Of a DNA stretch of 64,000 nucleotides, positions 1-10,860 are shown piece after piece (within the stretch, counting starts at the first letter, position 1; each line of letters opens with the position of its first letter). Origin of the DNA: Humulus lupulus (lineage: Eukaryota > Streptophyta > Magnoliopsida > Rosales > Cannabaceae); contig NC_084794.1 of the NCBI RefSeq assembly GCF_963169125.1, forward strand, positions 113,746,358-113,810,357. Reading direction: 5' to 3'. The translations under genes and the position numbers were made by a program. Under the pieces are notes generated by a model. That model made no database searches and had not been told where the DNA came from. It saw only the letters and a program-made list of their open reading frames with translations.

Positions 1-943
1 TGAATGATCTTATGAATTGATCTAAACCTCGATACCGAAATCTCACTATATCTCACTTCCCAAGTGTTTAGAAAAGCTTAGAATGATAAAGCTTTTAACC
101 CAAAACCCAAGTGTTTCTCTCTATAGTAACCTTAGCAACTTGGAGGCTCTGAAGAATGCTTGAAGAGTGAAGAAAATGGTTGAGTACTAGGCCCTATTTA
201 TAGAGTTCAAGGAGTGAAACTAACCCCTTTTAATTTGAATAAATAAATGAATATAAAATGAAAAGGATTTAACTTTTCGTTCAACAGATGCCCAGAACTC
301 GGTCAAAATCGTTCAAAGGCAAATCCAAGTGGTTAAGGCTATTTTTAAATATTAAACCACAAACTTCCAAAAATGTGAGTTGGAGCCGATATATCGCCCC
401 CTATAGGCGATATATCGCCTCCCCCATAATCACGAGCCTCGTTCGTTCGTTTGTGCGAAGTTGACGTATTTTTCGTATCTTCCGTACGCAATATATTGAC
501 CCATATAACTACGATATCGACATACGTTGATATATCAAACACGTATTTGCACTTTTTCAGCATAATTTGAATTGATTAAACAACTTTGACTGAGTCTAAA
601 CATGATCCTAACAGCTGCTAGAAGATTCTAGAGCTTCTAGATCTTTCTTTTAATTAAACTATTCATCAAAAATACTTAAATCATTAATAAACCTGATTAT
701 GACAAGTGTCATGCTCTTATAAATTCTATCTAAACCTTAGGTTATAATGAATAATATTTCTAGGACCAGCAATATTAATCAAACCTTATGTTATAATTAA
801 TATTTCTAAACTATCGGTTAAACTTATAAAATCCATAATTGTTGCTATGAGTTTCCAACTAAGTCCCAGTTTGAATCGAAATCCACGGAATCTAACATAC
901 TACTAACTACTACTACTATCTAGCTAAGTAAAATTCTGGGACA
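1..943 (-). mobile_element. Partial LTR, minus orientation (element J), cut by the window edge
   Basis: Read on the minus strand this looks like an LTR that starts TGTCCCAG at 943. It has a TATA box (TATAAATAGGG, about 192-203) followed by a short leader. The sequence beyond 943 belongs to a Tat-type LTR, so J was inserted into that LTR. No coding domain is visible, so the lineage is unknown and it may be either LTR of a full element or a solo LTR. It carries two copies of a CGATATATCGCC motif around CCTATAGG at 385-420. Confidence 0.55.
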
Positions 944-1125
944 CTATAGTAGGCCATCTTTTTCGGGCCGAACCATGATAAATCTTTGCCTCATTCACTT
1001 ATTACTGCATTTATTTCTCTTTTCTTTAGCTCAGTGTTCATCATTAAGATCCGATCTGAGGTATTACACACAAAAGAACTCGTCATTTATTGCTTTGTGC
1101 AAGTTGACAAAAAAATGACTCAACA
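944..1125 (+). mobile_element. Remnant of the 5' LTR of Tat-type element G
   Basis: About 180 bp match the end of the LTR at 4764-5658: a GGTCATCTTTT-like block, a TCATTCACTTATTAC block and the terminal CAACA. The upstream part of this LTR lies on the far side of insertion J, outside the window. The LTR ends at CA (1124-1125), just before a primer-binding site. Confidence 0.7.
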
Positions 1126-1128
1126 TTT

Positions 1129-1146
1129 TGGTGCTTTCATTGAGAG
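1129..1146 (+). other. Primer-binding site of element G
   Basis: TGGTGCTTTCATTGAGAG lies three bases after the LTR end. The identical motif follows the 5' LTR of element F (50654-50671), and a degenerate one follows the 5' LTR of D (about 38011-38029). Its position and recurrence identify it as the tRNA primer site of this lineage. I could not assign the tRNA. Confidence 0.75.
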
Positions 1147-1208
1147 TTTGAGTCTCAGAGAGAAATCTTCTCACCTACCACCCAAGGTGGCCCACCCCTT
1201 CGCTGATC

Positions 1209-2100
1209 ATGGCACCAAGGAGTGGTCCAGGTAAACAGAACGCCCATGCGGCCCCACCAAATTCTCCTCCTCCTCCTCCGCGAATTGTTGAGGAGGATCC
1301 TCATGAGAACTTGGATGAAGGCAATGGCGACCACATCCCCCAACAGCCCGAGGTGGCATGGGAGGATGTCACCACCCTGAGAGAATAAATGGCATGGTTG
1401 TGCGCCATGAATGTCGCTGCTATAGTTGAGATGGCTGCCCAGCAACGAGACATGGAAAAGCGACAACAAGAGGCAGCCCTCCCCTTTGAGACGACCATAC
1501 GCAGGGCACTGAGGCATCGCCAAGCTTCTTTAGGGCAGCCCCATGCCTTGGATGGAGAAGGAGTGAAGTAATTAATTGCTCGTCACTCCAGGAGCACTGC
1601 CAATCCCAAAAGATCCCAGTCCCAAGTGAGATGACCTCCTCGTACTCCAAACCAAGGAGGACAGCGACAGCCCCAAGCTCAAGACCACGACGAAGGCTCA
1701 GTTAGCTGCTCGCTTCATAGCCGGACACATAGGCGAGAGGAGCATGCCATAGCCCCCACACTGGTAACATATTCACACATCTTGGAGAAAGAGTGAGACC
1801 CAGGAATAAGCCTGATCTGCGCAAACACCTCAATGATTGGCAAGGTGATGCCCAAGGTCAGAATGTGGAAAGCCAAGGTGACTTGTGTGACCATCTGAAT
1901 GCTTGAACGAAAGAGTAAGGAGACCACCATGGGAAACTTCAATCTCTGATGCTTAAGGGGTTCCAGTCGTCGATGGCCGAGAGGTCTCGGTCGCCAATGA
2001 CCCAGTTCTTTCTCAGATCGAGAAACTGAGAAGAGTGATTAGGGAGATGGGCAGGACTATGAATGGCGAGCCTGCTTTCAATTCAAGAAAGGAGAGCCAA
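1209..2100 (+). pseudogene. Gag N-terminal remnant of element G
   Basis: An ATG at 1209 opens a proline-rich reading frame (PPPPPR near residue 22) that resembles the gag leader of element D at about 38080-38690. Both share QQRDME-like, RQASLG and SVSC stretches. A TAA stops it near 1386, and further stops and frameshifts follow. The central gag domain and the CCHC-like knuckle never appear. Near 2100 the similarity to gag ends and the antisense gene begins, so gag-C and all of pol are missing. Confidence 0.6.
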
Positions 2101-2187
2101 TGGTGAGGACTCCCGCGCGGGATGGCGAGAATAACACCCCAATGCTCCTAAAATGTGTCTCAAGAAGAAGGGGAGTAAATTACTTAC

Positions 2188-2797
2188 CAACTCTTCTAAA
2201 GACTCTGTGGGTAGAGTTGATACCCCTCATGAACAAATATCAATACGGGTACTCCTCGGCGTTGGACTTCCCATTGATTACTAAGTCTGACACCATGCTC
2301 TAAATGAGAAAGTGACAGAATCCATATGTCCTTCCATCTTGATTGAATTGAAGGTGATACAGATAATTAATCTCTCGAGGAGTAGGAGGCTCCTAGCTTA
2401 AGTTGTCGTATAATACATAAAGTTTGAGAATAATTTAATAGGTGTTGGGCATCAGCTGGAATGTCGCCACCTGAAAGTAGTTGGCAACACTAGTCGAATA
2501 GTCGTGCAACGGGAGAATGTCCCCAGGGTCACAGTGTTAAGGACTCCATGCTTGCTAGCCCTCTGGAGGGTAATGTGGACGTTCTCATGGCCTCAGAAGT
2601 CTGCACTCGATTGCGTCCGAAAGAACGTGGCCGGATCTCTTTTGTGCAAGCTGAGTTGCACTCATAATAGATGGACTATAAGCAAAGTCTCCCTCAGAAG
2701 AATCCTTGCTGGAGGATGACCCTGACTCAACAATAGTAGGTCGAATGGCACCTCGCTTCGGGCGATCTGGTTCCCGAGGAGGCTATCGAGGAGCCAT
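2188..2797 (-). pseudogene. Antisense gene exon of element G, 'putative gypsy type transposon' domain
   Basis: On the minus strand an ATG at 2797 opens a frame containing VANYFQVATFQLMPNTY, then PPTPREINYLYHLQFN and YGFCHF. This is the same domain as VANYFEVTPFQITPNGY in element F at 59439-60261. It resembles the plant family known as Transposase_28, 'putative gypsy type transposon'. The exon ends at a good splice donor (GTTG|GTAAGT, 2188/2187), matching the donor that ends the homologous exon in F. Several in-frame stops make it non-functional here. The encoded function is unknown; the domain name comes from recall of the family, not from a search. Confidence 0.65.
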
Positions 2798-3840
2798 AAG
2801 AACAATCAAAAGGGTACTTGAAATAGGCAACATTCAAAGAGTTAGTACAATCAAACTACAAAAATAATCCACATGATTGGCCCACTCTCCCCAAGCGAGA
2901 AGCGCAGCCACATGCTAAGGAAAAATTAATAGAAAAACGCAAAGTACCTCGCCCATCACCCTTGGGAGTTGGCGAGAAGGCTCGGGGCCTCGGTGACTTG
3001 ACCGAGGGACGACGCCTTAAGATGGTAGAATTTCCTGCTTTGGCGAAGTGCAAAGTTAAGGAATGCACATCGCCACGCGAAAAAGTGGCATGTTGAGCAA
3101 AAAAAGTCCCAGGAGCTTGAGCACGACCAAGCGAGCGCCTCGCCCTCGTCATCGCGCGCCCACCCGCCAACGCACGCCCCTTATCAGTGAGCGCCCCTCT
3201 AGCTCGTGCCCCTCGCCAGTGAGTGCCTATCCAGCGCACACGCCTCCTTGCCAACGCCAGAGCCCCTCGCCAGTCGCAACCCCTGTGAGCCCTTCGCCAT
3301 CTCGCGACCTCGAGGGCCCCTCGCCTACGCTTGCCCTTCACACCCACGGGTTGCCCTTCGACACCGATCGCCCTTCATACTTGCGGACCTTCCTTCTCCG
3401 CCGCTTGCCAAGGGGCAGACCCGATCAGAGTCTGTGGCCGATTCCAAGCCCCCACACATGACACAAATAGCCCCATTGCGGAATTAGACAACCCAATGAG
3501 GAATTTCGCCAATATCTATCCTAAATCTACCTAACCCACTCAATTTCTACAACTAATTTCATGGGTCAAACTAGAAATAGAGAAATTACCTAGGGACATT
3601 CAAGAACACATGTATTCAACAAGAATCAAGCGAAATTCTAACAATGTGCACAATTAATGGCCAAGGAACCTTACCACAATGGAGAGAACTCTTGTAGAAG
3701 ATGATCCAATGGTGAAAGATGCGACCCAGTGGTAGGATAAGACCTAATGGAGGGGACGGCTAGCTTGTGGAGGGAAATGAAGATGGCAAAACCCTTGGAG
3801 CAAGTTCTCAATGAAGTGGGCAAGTCACCACCTTTATAGG
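2798..3840 (-). promoter_or_regulatory. Leader region and probable antisense promoter of element G
   Basis: A minus-strand TATA-like box CCTATAAAGG lies at 3831-3840, upstream of the antisense exon, in a place comparable to the TATA box of the antisense gene in F. Between them a donor-like GGCGAG|GTACTT occurs near 2946. Region 3100-3400 is GC-rich, with repeated CTCGCC and GCCCCTCGCCAG motifs that open long non-coding frames on both strands. The promoter call rests on position and motif only. Confidence 0.4.
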
Positions 3841-4763
3841 CCCTTTTGGCTAGCACTTCACCTCGACGCTCCGACAATTAAGTGGTTCCCCGTGGAGAAA
3901 GAAGAAGGAGAAAACGTGGCTTGGCTCCTCTTGAAGCGATAAATTAAGTAAGTAAGGGTGCATGGCCACCTCCCCCGTCGCTGCCTTATAAAAAGGAGCA
4001 CCTAGATGGCTCCCAGCCAACGCATGTGAATGAAATATTAAGGCGGGATCCACTCGCTTTAGATGAGAAAGGAAATGCTAAATGCTCAAAATGACTCCTA
4101 AAAACAAAAAAGCTGTGAATGACACCAATCAAGAGGCCAAATCCCTCCTTGAAGAGCAATCAGTGCCAAGAAAATCCGGGGGAATGACATGCTGGTCGAC
4201 GCGAAGACTAATCAAGTTCGAGCATGCGGCCAGAAGAATTTGTTCCCAGAGTGGCTTCATGACTGGGATGTCGCCCCAACACGGTCCCAGTGTAGTTTTC
4301 AGGCTGAGGGAATGGCGAGACCGAGGGACACCCGCTGCCCCAGGAACTCGCCAATGCCACCAAGCCGGGCACAAGCCACTAGTGAAGGTTTTGCCCCACC
4401 TGAAGCCAAGTCACTCGGAAGGAAAAACACTGCTCCATTGTGACTAGAGGATCTCCTCCCAACAATAGACGAAGCCAGTGACCACCCCATAGGTCCCAAC
4501 TTCCACCTTTCAGCCTGCTGGCTCCCTCAGGATGAGGAGCCTGAGTTGGATGGTGCACGGGGAGGACTTCCTACCGACTATGGACTAAATGAATAACTCA
4601 TCACAGAGTTTCAATTCTACTCCCACTCGACTACTTCCCCAATCAAAGGAGTCGAAGCTAGAGCGAGCCCAGAGACAACAAAGTGACAGACTACAGTAAG
4701 CAGTCGCCCCTTGGTTATGTAAGTCAGCCTTACGCCAATGTGGAGCCTGACTTGGGGGGCAAA
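3841..4763. mobile_element. 3' non-coding part of element G with polypurine tract
   Basis: No recognisable protein. The region ends with the purine-rich CTTGGGGGGCAAA (4751-4763) directly before the 3' LTR. The same tract (GGAGGGCAAA) precedes the 3' LTR of F, and TTTGGGGGGCAAA precedes the LTR at 12910. This fits the plus-strand priming site of Tat-lineage elements. Confidence 0.65.
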
Positions 4764-5658
4764 TGTTATACCCCAAATTAGGCACTTCCACGTAGCGGCC
4801 CGTGAAGCGATGACATGGCAAGAAAAAGTGTCGAGACACAATAGTCACCATTAGCCGTCGTGAGGAGTGGCCTTCGCCACTTCCCCAATACACAAGAAGA
4901 GGTAGGATTGCTAGAACCAGTCTAGTTCTCCCATCGCGTGAAGCCAAATGATCCCCAGATAACCACGTTGACATCAATGGTAAGAAGAAAAGGGCCCTAG
5001 CTAGACGCACAAGTCAGACCAACACACATCACAAGGATCAGCTAAAGTCATCATCAGCTGTAGCTAGTCCCCGAGGCCCTCACCAGTCGTTGGTCGCCAA
5101 GGGCCCTTGCTGCTCGCTGGTGGGCCTTGCCACCTGAGCCTCATTCTGCACCAGAGTGCGCCTTCAAACATTAAATGAATAGGACACTTCAGATTACCAT
5201 TTTTGGTGAGACACAAACCTGTCCCCAGCCAAGTGTACCAAGATTTAGTTTGATCGGGAAACAAGGTGCCACCGTCAGCCCTTCCCATCTTTGCAGCTAT
5301 AAATAGTGCAAACCAAAATGTAATAAGGGGAGAACAATCGGAGAGAGGAACAAGTCGGTACCTGTTCATTTTCGGAGAGAGCTCCTACTCTCCATTATTG
5401 TAATTGCTCCAAGAACAAGAACAAACTCAGCTTATTCTTGAGGTTCAAAGTTCATAAATAATACTGACTAAAGTGCACATAGGTCATCTTTTTTGGGTCG
5501 AACCACTATAAATATTTGCCTCATTCACTTATTACTACATTTATTTATTTTTTTCTTTAGCTCGCTGCTCATTATTAAGATTCACTCTGATGTATTATAT
5601 ACAAAATAATTATTCATTTATTACTCTATACAAGTTGACGAAAAACAAGTCTACAACA
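4764..5658 (+). mobile_element. 3' LTR of Tat-type element G
   Basis: 895 bp from TGTTATACCCC to CTACAACA. A TATA box (TATAAATAG) is at about 5298, and the end matches the 5' LTR remnant before 1125. It is the same family as the 5' LTR of D (about 37133-38007). The LTR has the same orientation as the OBERON gene and ends about 1.16 kb upstream of that gene's TATA box. Confidence 0.8.
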
Positions 5659-6820
5659 ATCTAAATATACAAAATGGATAACCAAAAGAGTGGATCTAAT
5701 TAATTAGAAATGGTTTGGTTATTATTAATGGTCAACTCTTGTGATTTGAACTTGAGGGCCTTTTGGCTTATTTTTGAGTAACTTAGAAAAATGAGTGATG
5801 GTCAAGAGGAGTCATTAATAATTGTGAAATACTATTTCGTTAAACCGCTCTTAATTTTTATTTTTGCCAATAATTTACCTTTTTCCCTAATGTACTCGTA
5901 GCAACTTTCAAATATTTTCATTCAGTTTTCATTGAACACGAGTTTGATGCATTAATTAATTATGAGTCAGATTGAAAATATAAAACTATAACAGAATTAA
6001 TGGCTTCTTTTTTTAACTTTTAAAAGTTTAGTAGTCTACCATGTATTTTTTTTTAGCAAGTTTAATATGTCAGGTTGATTACAAAAACATAATTTTAAAG
6101 AAAAATTGACAAATCTTTAATAGTTTCCACCTTATTGTTTATCCTATTTGTTTTTCTAGGCACCAAATCAACCTATTACCATGTATAATTTTATTTATTG
6201 CAGATTACGATTTATATTATGTGTTTCTCTTATTCAATACATATGATATTCATTATTGATGTATTATGAATAAATGTTTACCACTTGTTGCATAAAAATA
6301 TACAACAACTACAGAAGTTATAGGTTTCTCCACTTATATAAATATATATATACAAATAAAAAAGTTTTTAATTATTAAAAATAAAAGAGCTGTTATGTTT
6401 TGTTTATATGTAACAATAAAAATAGTTTTTGTTTTCCAAGAAACGCACTATATTTGCTTTTATTAAAATTTAAAAAAGGAGACAAAATATCCTAAAGCGC
6501 GTAAGATAGGCTGCTCGCTGGTAACTCCTTAGAAAAAAATGGAAGTTGAGTCAGCGAATCGTACAAAAGTCAAAGAACTCAGCTTGTGAAAAGACCATCT
6601 TAACCTCAAGAGCACGTTGAGCCCGAGCACCCGCAAAGCCAGCTCACCATAAAAATACATTTAAATTTAATGGGTCAACAAACACTGGCTGAGCCTGAGT
6701 CGGTCATCCCAACGTTGAAATCGCCCCAGACCCCTTTACCCGACCAACGTGGACTTTATCTTTAGTTTAAAACCAAAATCAAAATCATACAATTCCTCTC
6801 TTCAAAGGGCAAAATCGGCA
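5659..6820. other. AT-rich intergenic region upstream of the OBERON gene
   Basis: No reading frame or repeat terminus stands out. Most of the stretch is AT-rich. A GC-richer block at about 6490-6760 may belong to the proximal promoter, but I recognise no specific element in it. Confidence 0.5.
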
Positions 6821-6828
6821 TATAAAAA
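6821..6828 (+). promoter_or_regulatory. TATA box of the OBERON gene
   Basis: TATAAAAA lies about 1.07 kb upstream of the start codon, which fits a transcript with a leader intron. It is followed by a purine-rich leader. Inferred from motif and position only. Confidence 0.5.
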
Positions 6829-6967
6829 TCCACTTTTTTAAGGGAAAAATAGAAAGAAAAAAAAAGAAATTGGCTTATGTATTAAAATTTTCTATTGAGT
6901 TGAAATTTATTTATTTTTGTTTGAAATCGATCTGCTGAGCTGGGTTTCCTGGGCTCCGTTTTCTCTG

Positions 6968-7869
6968 GTTAGTTCTCTCTCTTTGATCTCTTTCTTTCTT
7001 TGTTTTTTTTTTATCTACTTTGGTTTGGTAACCGAGAAAACGATGGAAATGAATAATGGTAATATTAATAAAAATAAAAAAGTTAACTGATTTGGTTTAA
7101 AATTTACTTGGCCACGGGAGATTGAAGTAATTTCATTTTAGGAGTGTTTTAAGGGTTAAGAATTTCGAGATTTGGAAATTTTGATTTTTTTTCTCGGTAA
7201 CCAAACAAGTTGTAGCTAGATTCCCTGATCGATGAACTGGTGAGACATGCCCTTCAACTATGAGATCTGTACACAGATAATTTCCATTTTTATTTGTTGA
7301 ATAATTATGGGGATTCTCATGTTCATCAATTTCTGCCTGTGACTTCGCAGTTGACTTTATTGATTTACTCTGTTATGGCCCAGTATTTAGGTTTAGTAAG
7401 TACGTCTTTTTATTTTCTCAGAGTAGTGAGCTTGACTATGGCATTGGCTACATACTGGATTTTTTTAATTATTTAAATGTATTAAGAGATGGATGGGATC
7501 TTTATATGATGAACTCTTATTTCTTTCCATATTAGAGATGATTAGTGTTTTGCTTTCTTGCTCTGAAATCTGAATTAACGGGGGTAAGGATATTAAATCT
7601 TTCCATTTTTATTTTATGTATATTTGTTAAATCGTTGAGCTTTATTTCGTAGAAACAAGAACTAAATTCCTTGCTTCACTTATCTCTGCAGTTAATAAAA
7701 GCTAGACGTGTCGTATTCTCTTAATCTGACTTTGTTAATTTCTATGGAATTTTTGTCGAGCTTGTATTTATCTTTTCTACATGGTTTTGCTTTAGTCTAA
7801 AGACGCAAAACCCTTCTAGACTTTTTTATTAATATATTTTTGTGAGTTTATTATCTTTCTTGGATGTAG
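6968..7869 (+). other. Probable 5' leader intron of the OBERON gene
   Basis: CTCTG|GTTAGT at 6967/6968 is a plausible donor, and the T-rich stretch ending GGATGTAG at 7869 is a plausible acceptor just 23 bases before the ATG. The interval is very T-rich, as plant introns are, and its short frame at 7294-7476 has no recognisable protein. The donor choice is uncertain. Confidence 0.45.
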
Positions 7870-7892
7870 TTAAGGAGTAGCAGAACTGGTAG

Positions 7893-10205
7893 ATGGGTAC
7901 ATCGTCTGGCTCTGACATCCATCACCACCCATCATCAAAAATGTTGCCCCCACGCCAGCAGCCTCGTCCTGGAGGTTTGCAAACCTCATTATCCCTTGTC
8001 TCTTCGGATGCCCGACTGTCCCCTGAGGAACCCAGATCAAATTCTGATCAAATTCGTGAGTCCCCAACTGAAAGTGCCAGTTCTCGTGATACGTGGCCCA
8101 CTGCTGATTTAGTTACGGCAAAGAAGATGGAGAATGGAAAAGCAGAAAATGATTGCCCAGAACAGTCAGTCATTCGCCGTGTTTCGAGTGCAGATAAGAT
8201 AACTCTTCGGGACATAGCAAGTGATAGGGTTGACATAATATCTGATAAGATGCATCATCTGCCTGATGAGTTTCTAGAAGAAGTAAAGAACAATCTCCGA
8301 GTTATCCTTGATGGGAATGGTGGCTCTCAGCATAGAGAGGAATTTTTTAATTTGCAGAAGCATGTTCAAAGTAGGTCTGATTTAACAGCTAAGACATTAA
8401 TTAGAGCACACAGGGTACAACTTGAAATCCTAGTTGCAATAAACACTGGGATTCTAGCATTTTTGCATCCAAATGTCAGTCTTTCTCAGACCGCTCTCAT
8501 TGAAATTTTTGTTTATAAAAGATGCCGAAACATAGCATGCCAAAACCAGCTCCCGGCTGATGAATGTACCTGTGAAATTTGTACCAACAGAAACGGCTTC
8601 TGTAATCTTTGCATGTGTGCAATCTGTAACAAGTTTGATTTTGAGGTGAATACTTGTCGTTGGATTGGCTGTGATCTATGTTCTCACTGGACCCACACGG
8701 ACTGTGCTATTCGTGATGGACAAATATGCATGGGTCCTGTTAAAAATGGGGCAGGCCCAACTGAAATGCTCTTCAGATGCCGAGCTTGTAATCGGACATC
8801 AGAGCTGTTAGGTTGGGTCAAAGATGTTTTTCAACACTGTGCACCTGCTTGGGAACGTGATGCTCTAACCAGGGAACTTGACTTTGTAAGTAGAATCTTT
8901 CATGGAAGCGAAGACCCTCGAGGACAGAAACTCTTTTGGAAGTGTGAGGAACTTAAAGGGAAACTAAAGAATGGTCATGTGGATTCAACAGCAGCTTGCC
9001 ATGCCATATTGATGTTTTTCCAAGGTACGTATAGGATAAAGACTCAACTAGACTTGCAAAAAATATATTACCTTCACCACACTACTTGATGCCCACCCAC
9101 ATATTGATATATGGTCAAGTAGAGATGTTCTTGAATGCGTTCACTGTAAGAAATTTTCCCTCTTTGCTCTAAAGGGTTGATGAATCTTCAGTGTGATATG
9201 TAGTTACTATTATTATAAAAAAAATCTGTGCAAATATTAATAAAAAAATTCATATTAAAGCTTTATTTTTGTCTTCCATAAATTATCTCTCCTTTCAACT
9301 TACATTAGTGTTATCACAACTGGAATGGTCGTTTCGTACAACTGACTTCATGTGGGGGTATTTGTTTAGTGTTAGACATTATCATGCCCTCTTTGTGTTC
9401 CAACATGGCATGGGTTTTATGGAATTATTAAACTTGAAGTGTAGGATTAATCAGCGGACTTATTCCTTCAACTTTTATAGTGATGCATAAAAGTACCGAT
9501 TCAGTGTGAAATTAGACGTTTCTGTGTATGAACTTTTGAAACAATTACCGACCACCTCTTGTTTTGGTTAATGTCCTTAATGTAGAGCTTGAAGTGGACT
9601 CCCCAAAGAGCTTGGAAAATGGGGAAGGTGGACGGTTGATAGCCCCTCAGGAAGCTTGTAATCGAATTGCGGAAGTGGTGCAGGAGGCCATAAGAAAGAT
9701 GGAAATGGTTGCTGAGGAGAAGATGCGAATGTATAAGAAAGCACGTTCGGCAGTTGAGGCTTGTGACCGCGAACTCCAGGACAAGGCTAAGGAAGTTGCA
9801 GAGCTAAAATTGGAGAGGCAAAATAAGAAGCTGCAAATTGAAGAGCTAGAGAAAATTGTAAGGCTTAAGCACGCAGAAGCTGATATGTTCCAGCACAAGG
9901 CAAATGAGGCAAAGCGGGAAGCTGAGAGGCTCCAGAGGATTGCTCTTGCAAAGTCGGACAAATCAGAGGAAGAATATGCTACCAGTTACCTTAAACAACG
10001 CATGAGTGAGGCAGAAGCTGAGAAACAGTATCTGTTGGAGAAGATGAAGCTTCAAGAGAGCTCTCGAACATCTCAAAGCAGCGCTGGTGGAGGTGACCCT
10101 TCTCAGATGATTATGTATTCCAAAATGCACGATCTTCTATACAGTGGCGCTCCAAAGTCGGAGTCTCTCTCAAACGAACGCCATCCATTCAGGAAGAATC
10201 CCTGA
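7893..10205 (+). CDS. OBE1: OBERON1/2-like PHD-finger protein (two coding exons)
   Basis: Exons 7893-9024 and 9586-10205 join across CAAG|GTACGT and TTAATGTAG|AG and encode 583 residues, the size expected for OBERON1/2. The ATG is followed by MGTSSGS, the family N terminus. Residues about 210-300 are Cys/His-rich and contain the PHD finger (CNLCMCAICNKF, GCDLCSHWTHTDC, RCRACN). The second exon is a long Lys/Glu-rich coiled coil (about residues 399-535), and the protein ends HPFRKNP. OBERON proteins are nuclear chromatin-associated factors needed for root and shoot meristem formation in the embryo; they are also known as potyvirus VPg-interacting proteins. The reading frame is intact, in contrast to everything else in the window. 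OBE1 versus OBE2 cannot be settled here. Confidence 0.95.
9025..9585 (+). other. Coding intron of the OBERON gene
   Basis: 561 bp, GT at 9025 and AG at 9584-9585, AT-rich. The split codon (G|AG, Glu) restores FFQ-ELEVDSPKSLENGEGG, the conserved OBERON junction. The frame that seems to run upstream of 9586 (from 9564) is intronic. Confidence 0.93.
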
Positions 10206-10860
10206 GGACTCTTTTCTAGTACTGTATGTATTTAATTTAACTAAGTGGATGTTAAACTAATGTTAAGGAAATGCGATATTACTTCATGACGATTGTCAAA
10301 TATTACTCGTCTCTGATGTTGAGTGACATTAATTTGTATTTTGTAATTCTAATCTTTGCTTATTTTTCGTAGTATGTATGTGGACATGGATTTTCATGGT
10401 ATAAGTTGAGCTTAACCTTGAGGCCTAGTTTTACTAGTACGTATTATACTGGGTAAGAAGATGAAAGCTGTCAAATATTTTTGAGAAATTTACTATATAC
10501 ATATAATGTAAAATAGTTCTAAAAATACCTAAATTAAACTTATTTACACATATACTGTACCTTGAAAAAAAATAGAGATACATTTTTTATAAAATATTTT
10601 ATTTTTATTTTATATTATTTTAGATACATTTTTAGTTACCCTCAAAACTTATTTGAAAACATATTAATAAATCAATTAGTTATTTTTAAGTTATATTATG
10701 ATATTTTATTATTTAAGATGCATTTTGGTAATCGTCTAACTTATTTAAGAAACTAATGAGTTGTTATATATTATAACAAGTTGCCACATAACTTATTAAT
10801 AAAAGGGTAATTAGCGACTAAATTCATGTCCCTCTGGTGCCTGGTTTGTCCATCACTAGG
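10206..10860 (+). other. 3' UTR and AT-rich downstream region of the OBERON gene
   Basis: After the TGA at 10203-10205 the sequence turns AT-rich with several polyadenylation-like AATAA stretches. A short frame at 10562-10756 is low-complexity and not convincing. TE-like GC-rich sequence starts at about 10850. Confidence 0.5.

Noticed and set aside
2856..3461. Long frames on both strands (163 and 132 codons)
   Set aside because: They are a by-product of GC-rich CTCGCC-type repeats in the antisense leader region of element G. Composition is biased to Arg or Pro/Ser with no conserved motif.
7294..7476. 60-codon frame upstream of the OBERON CDS
   Set aside because: It lies within the T-rich probable leader intron and has no recognisable domain.
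9564..9585. Frame extending upstream of the second OBERON exon
   Set aside because: The canonical acceptor at 9584-9585 and the conserved protein junction show that this part is intron.
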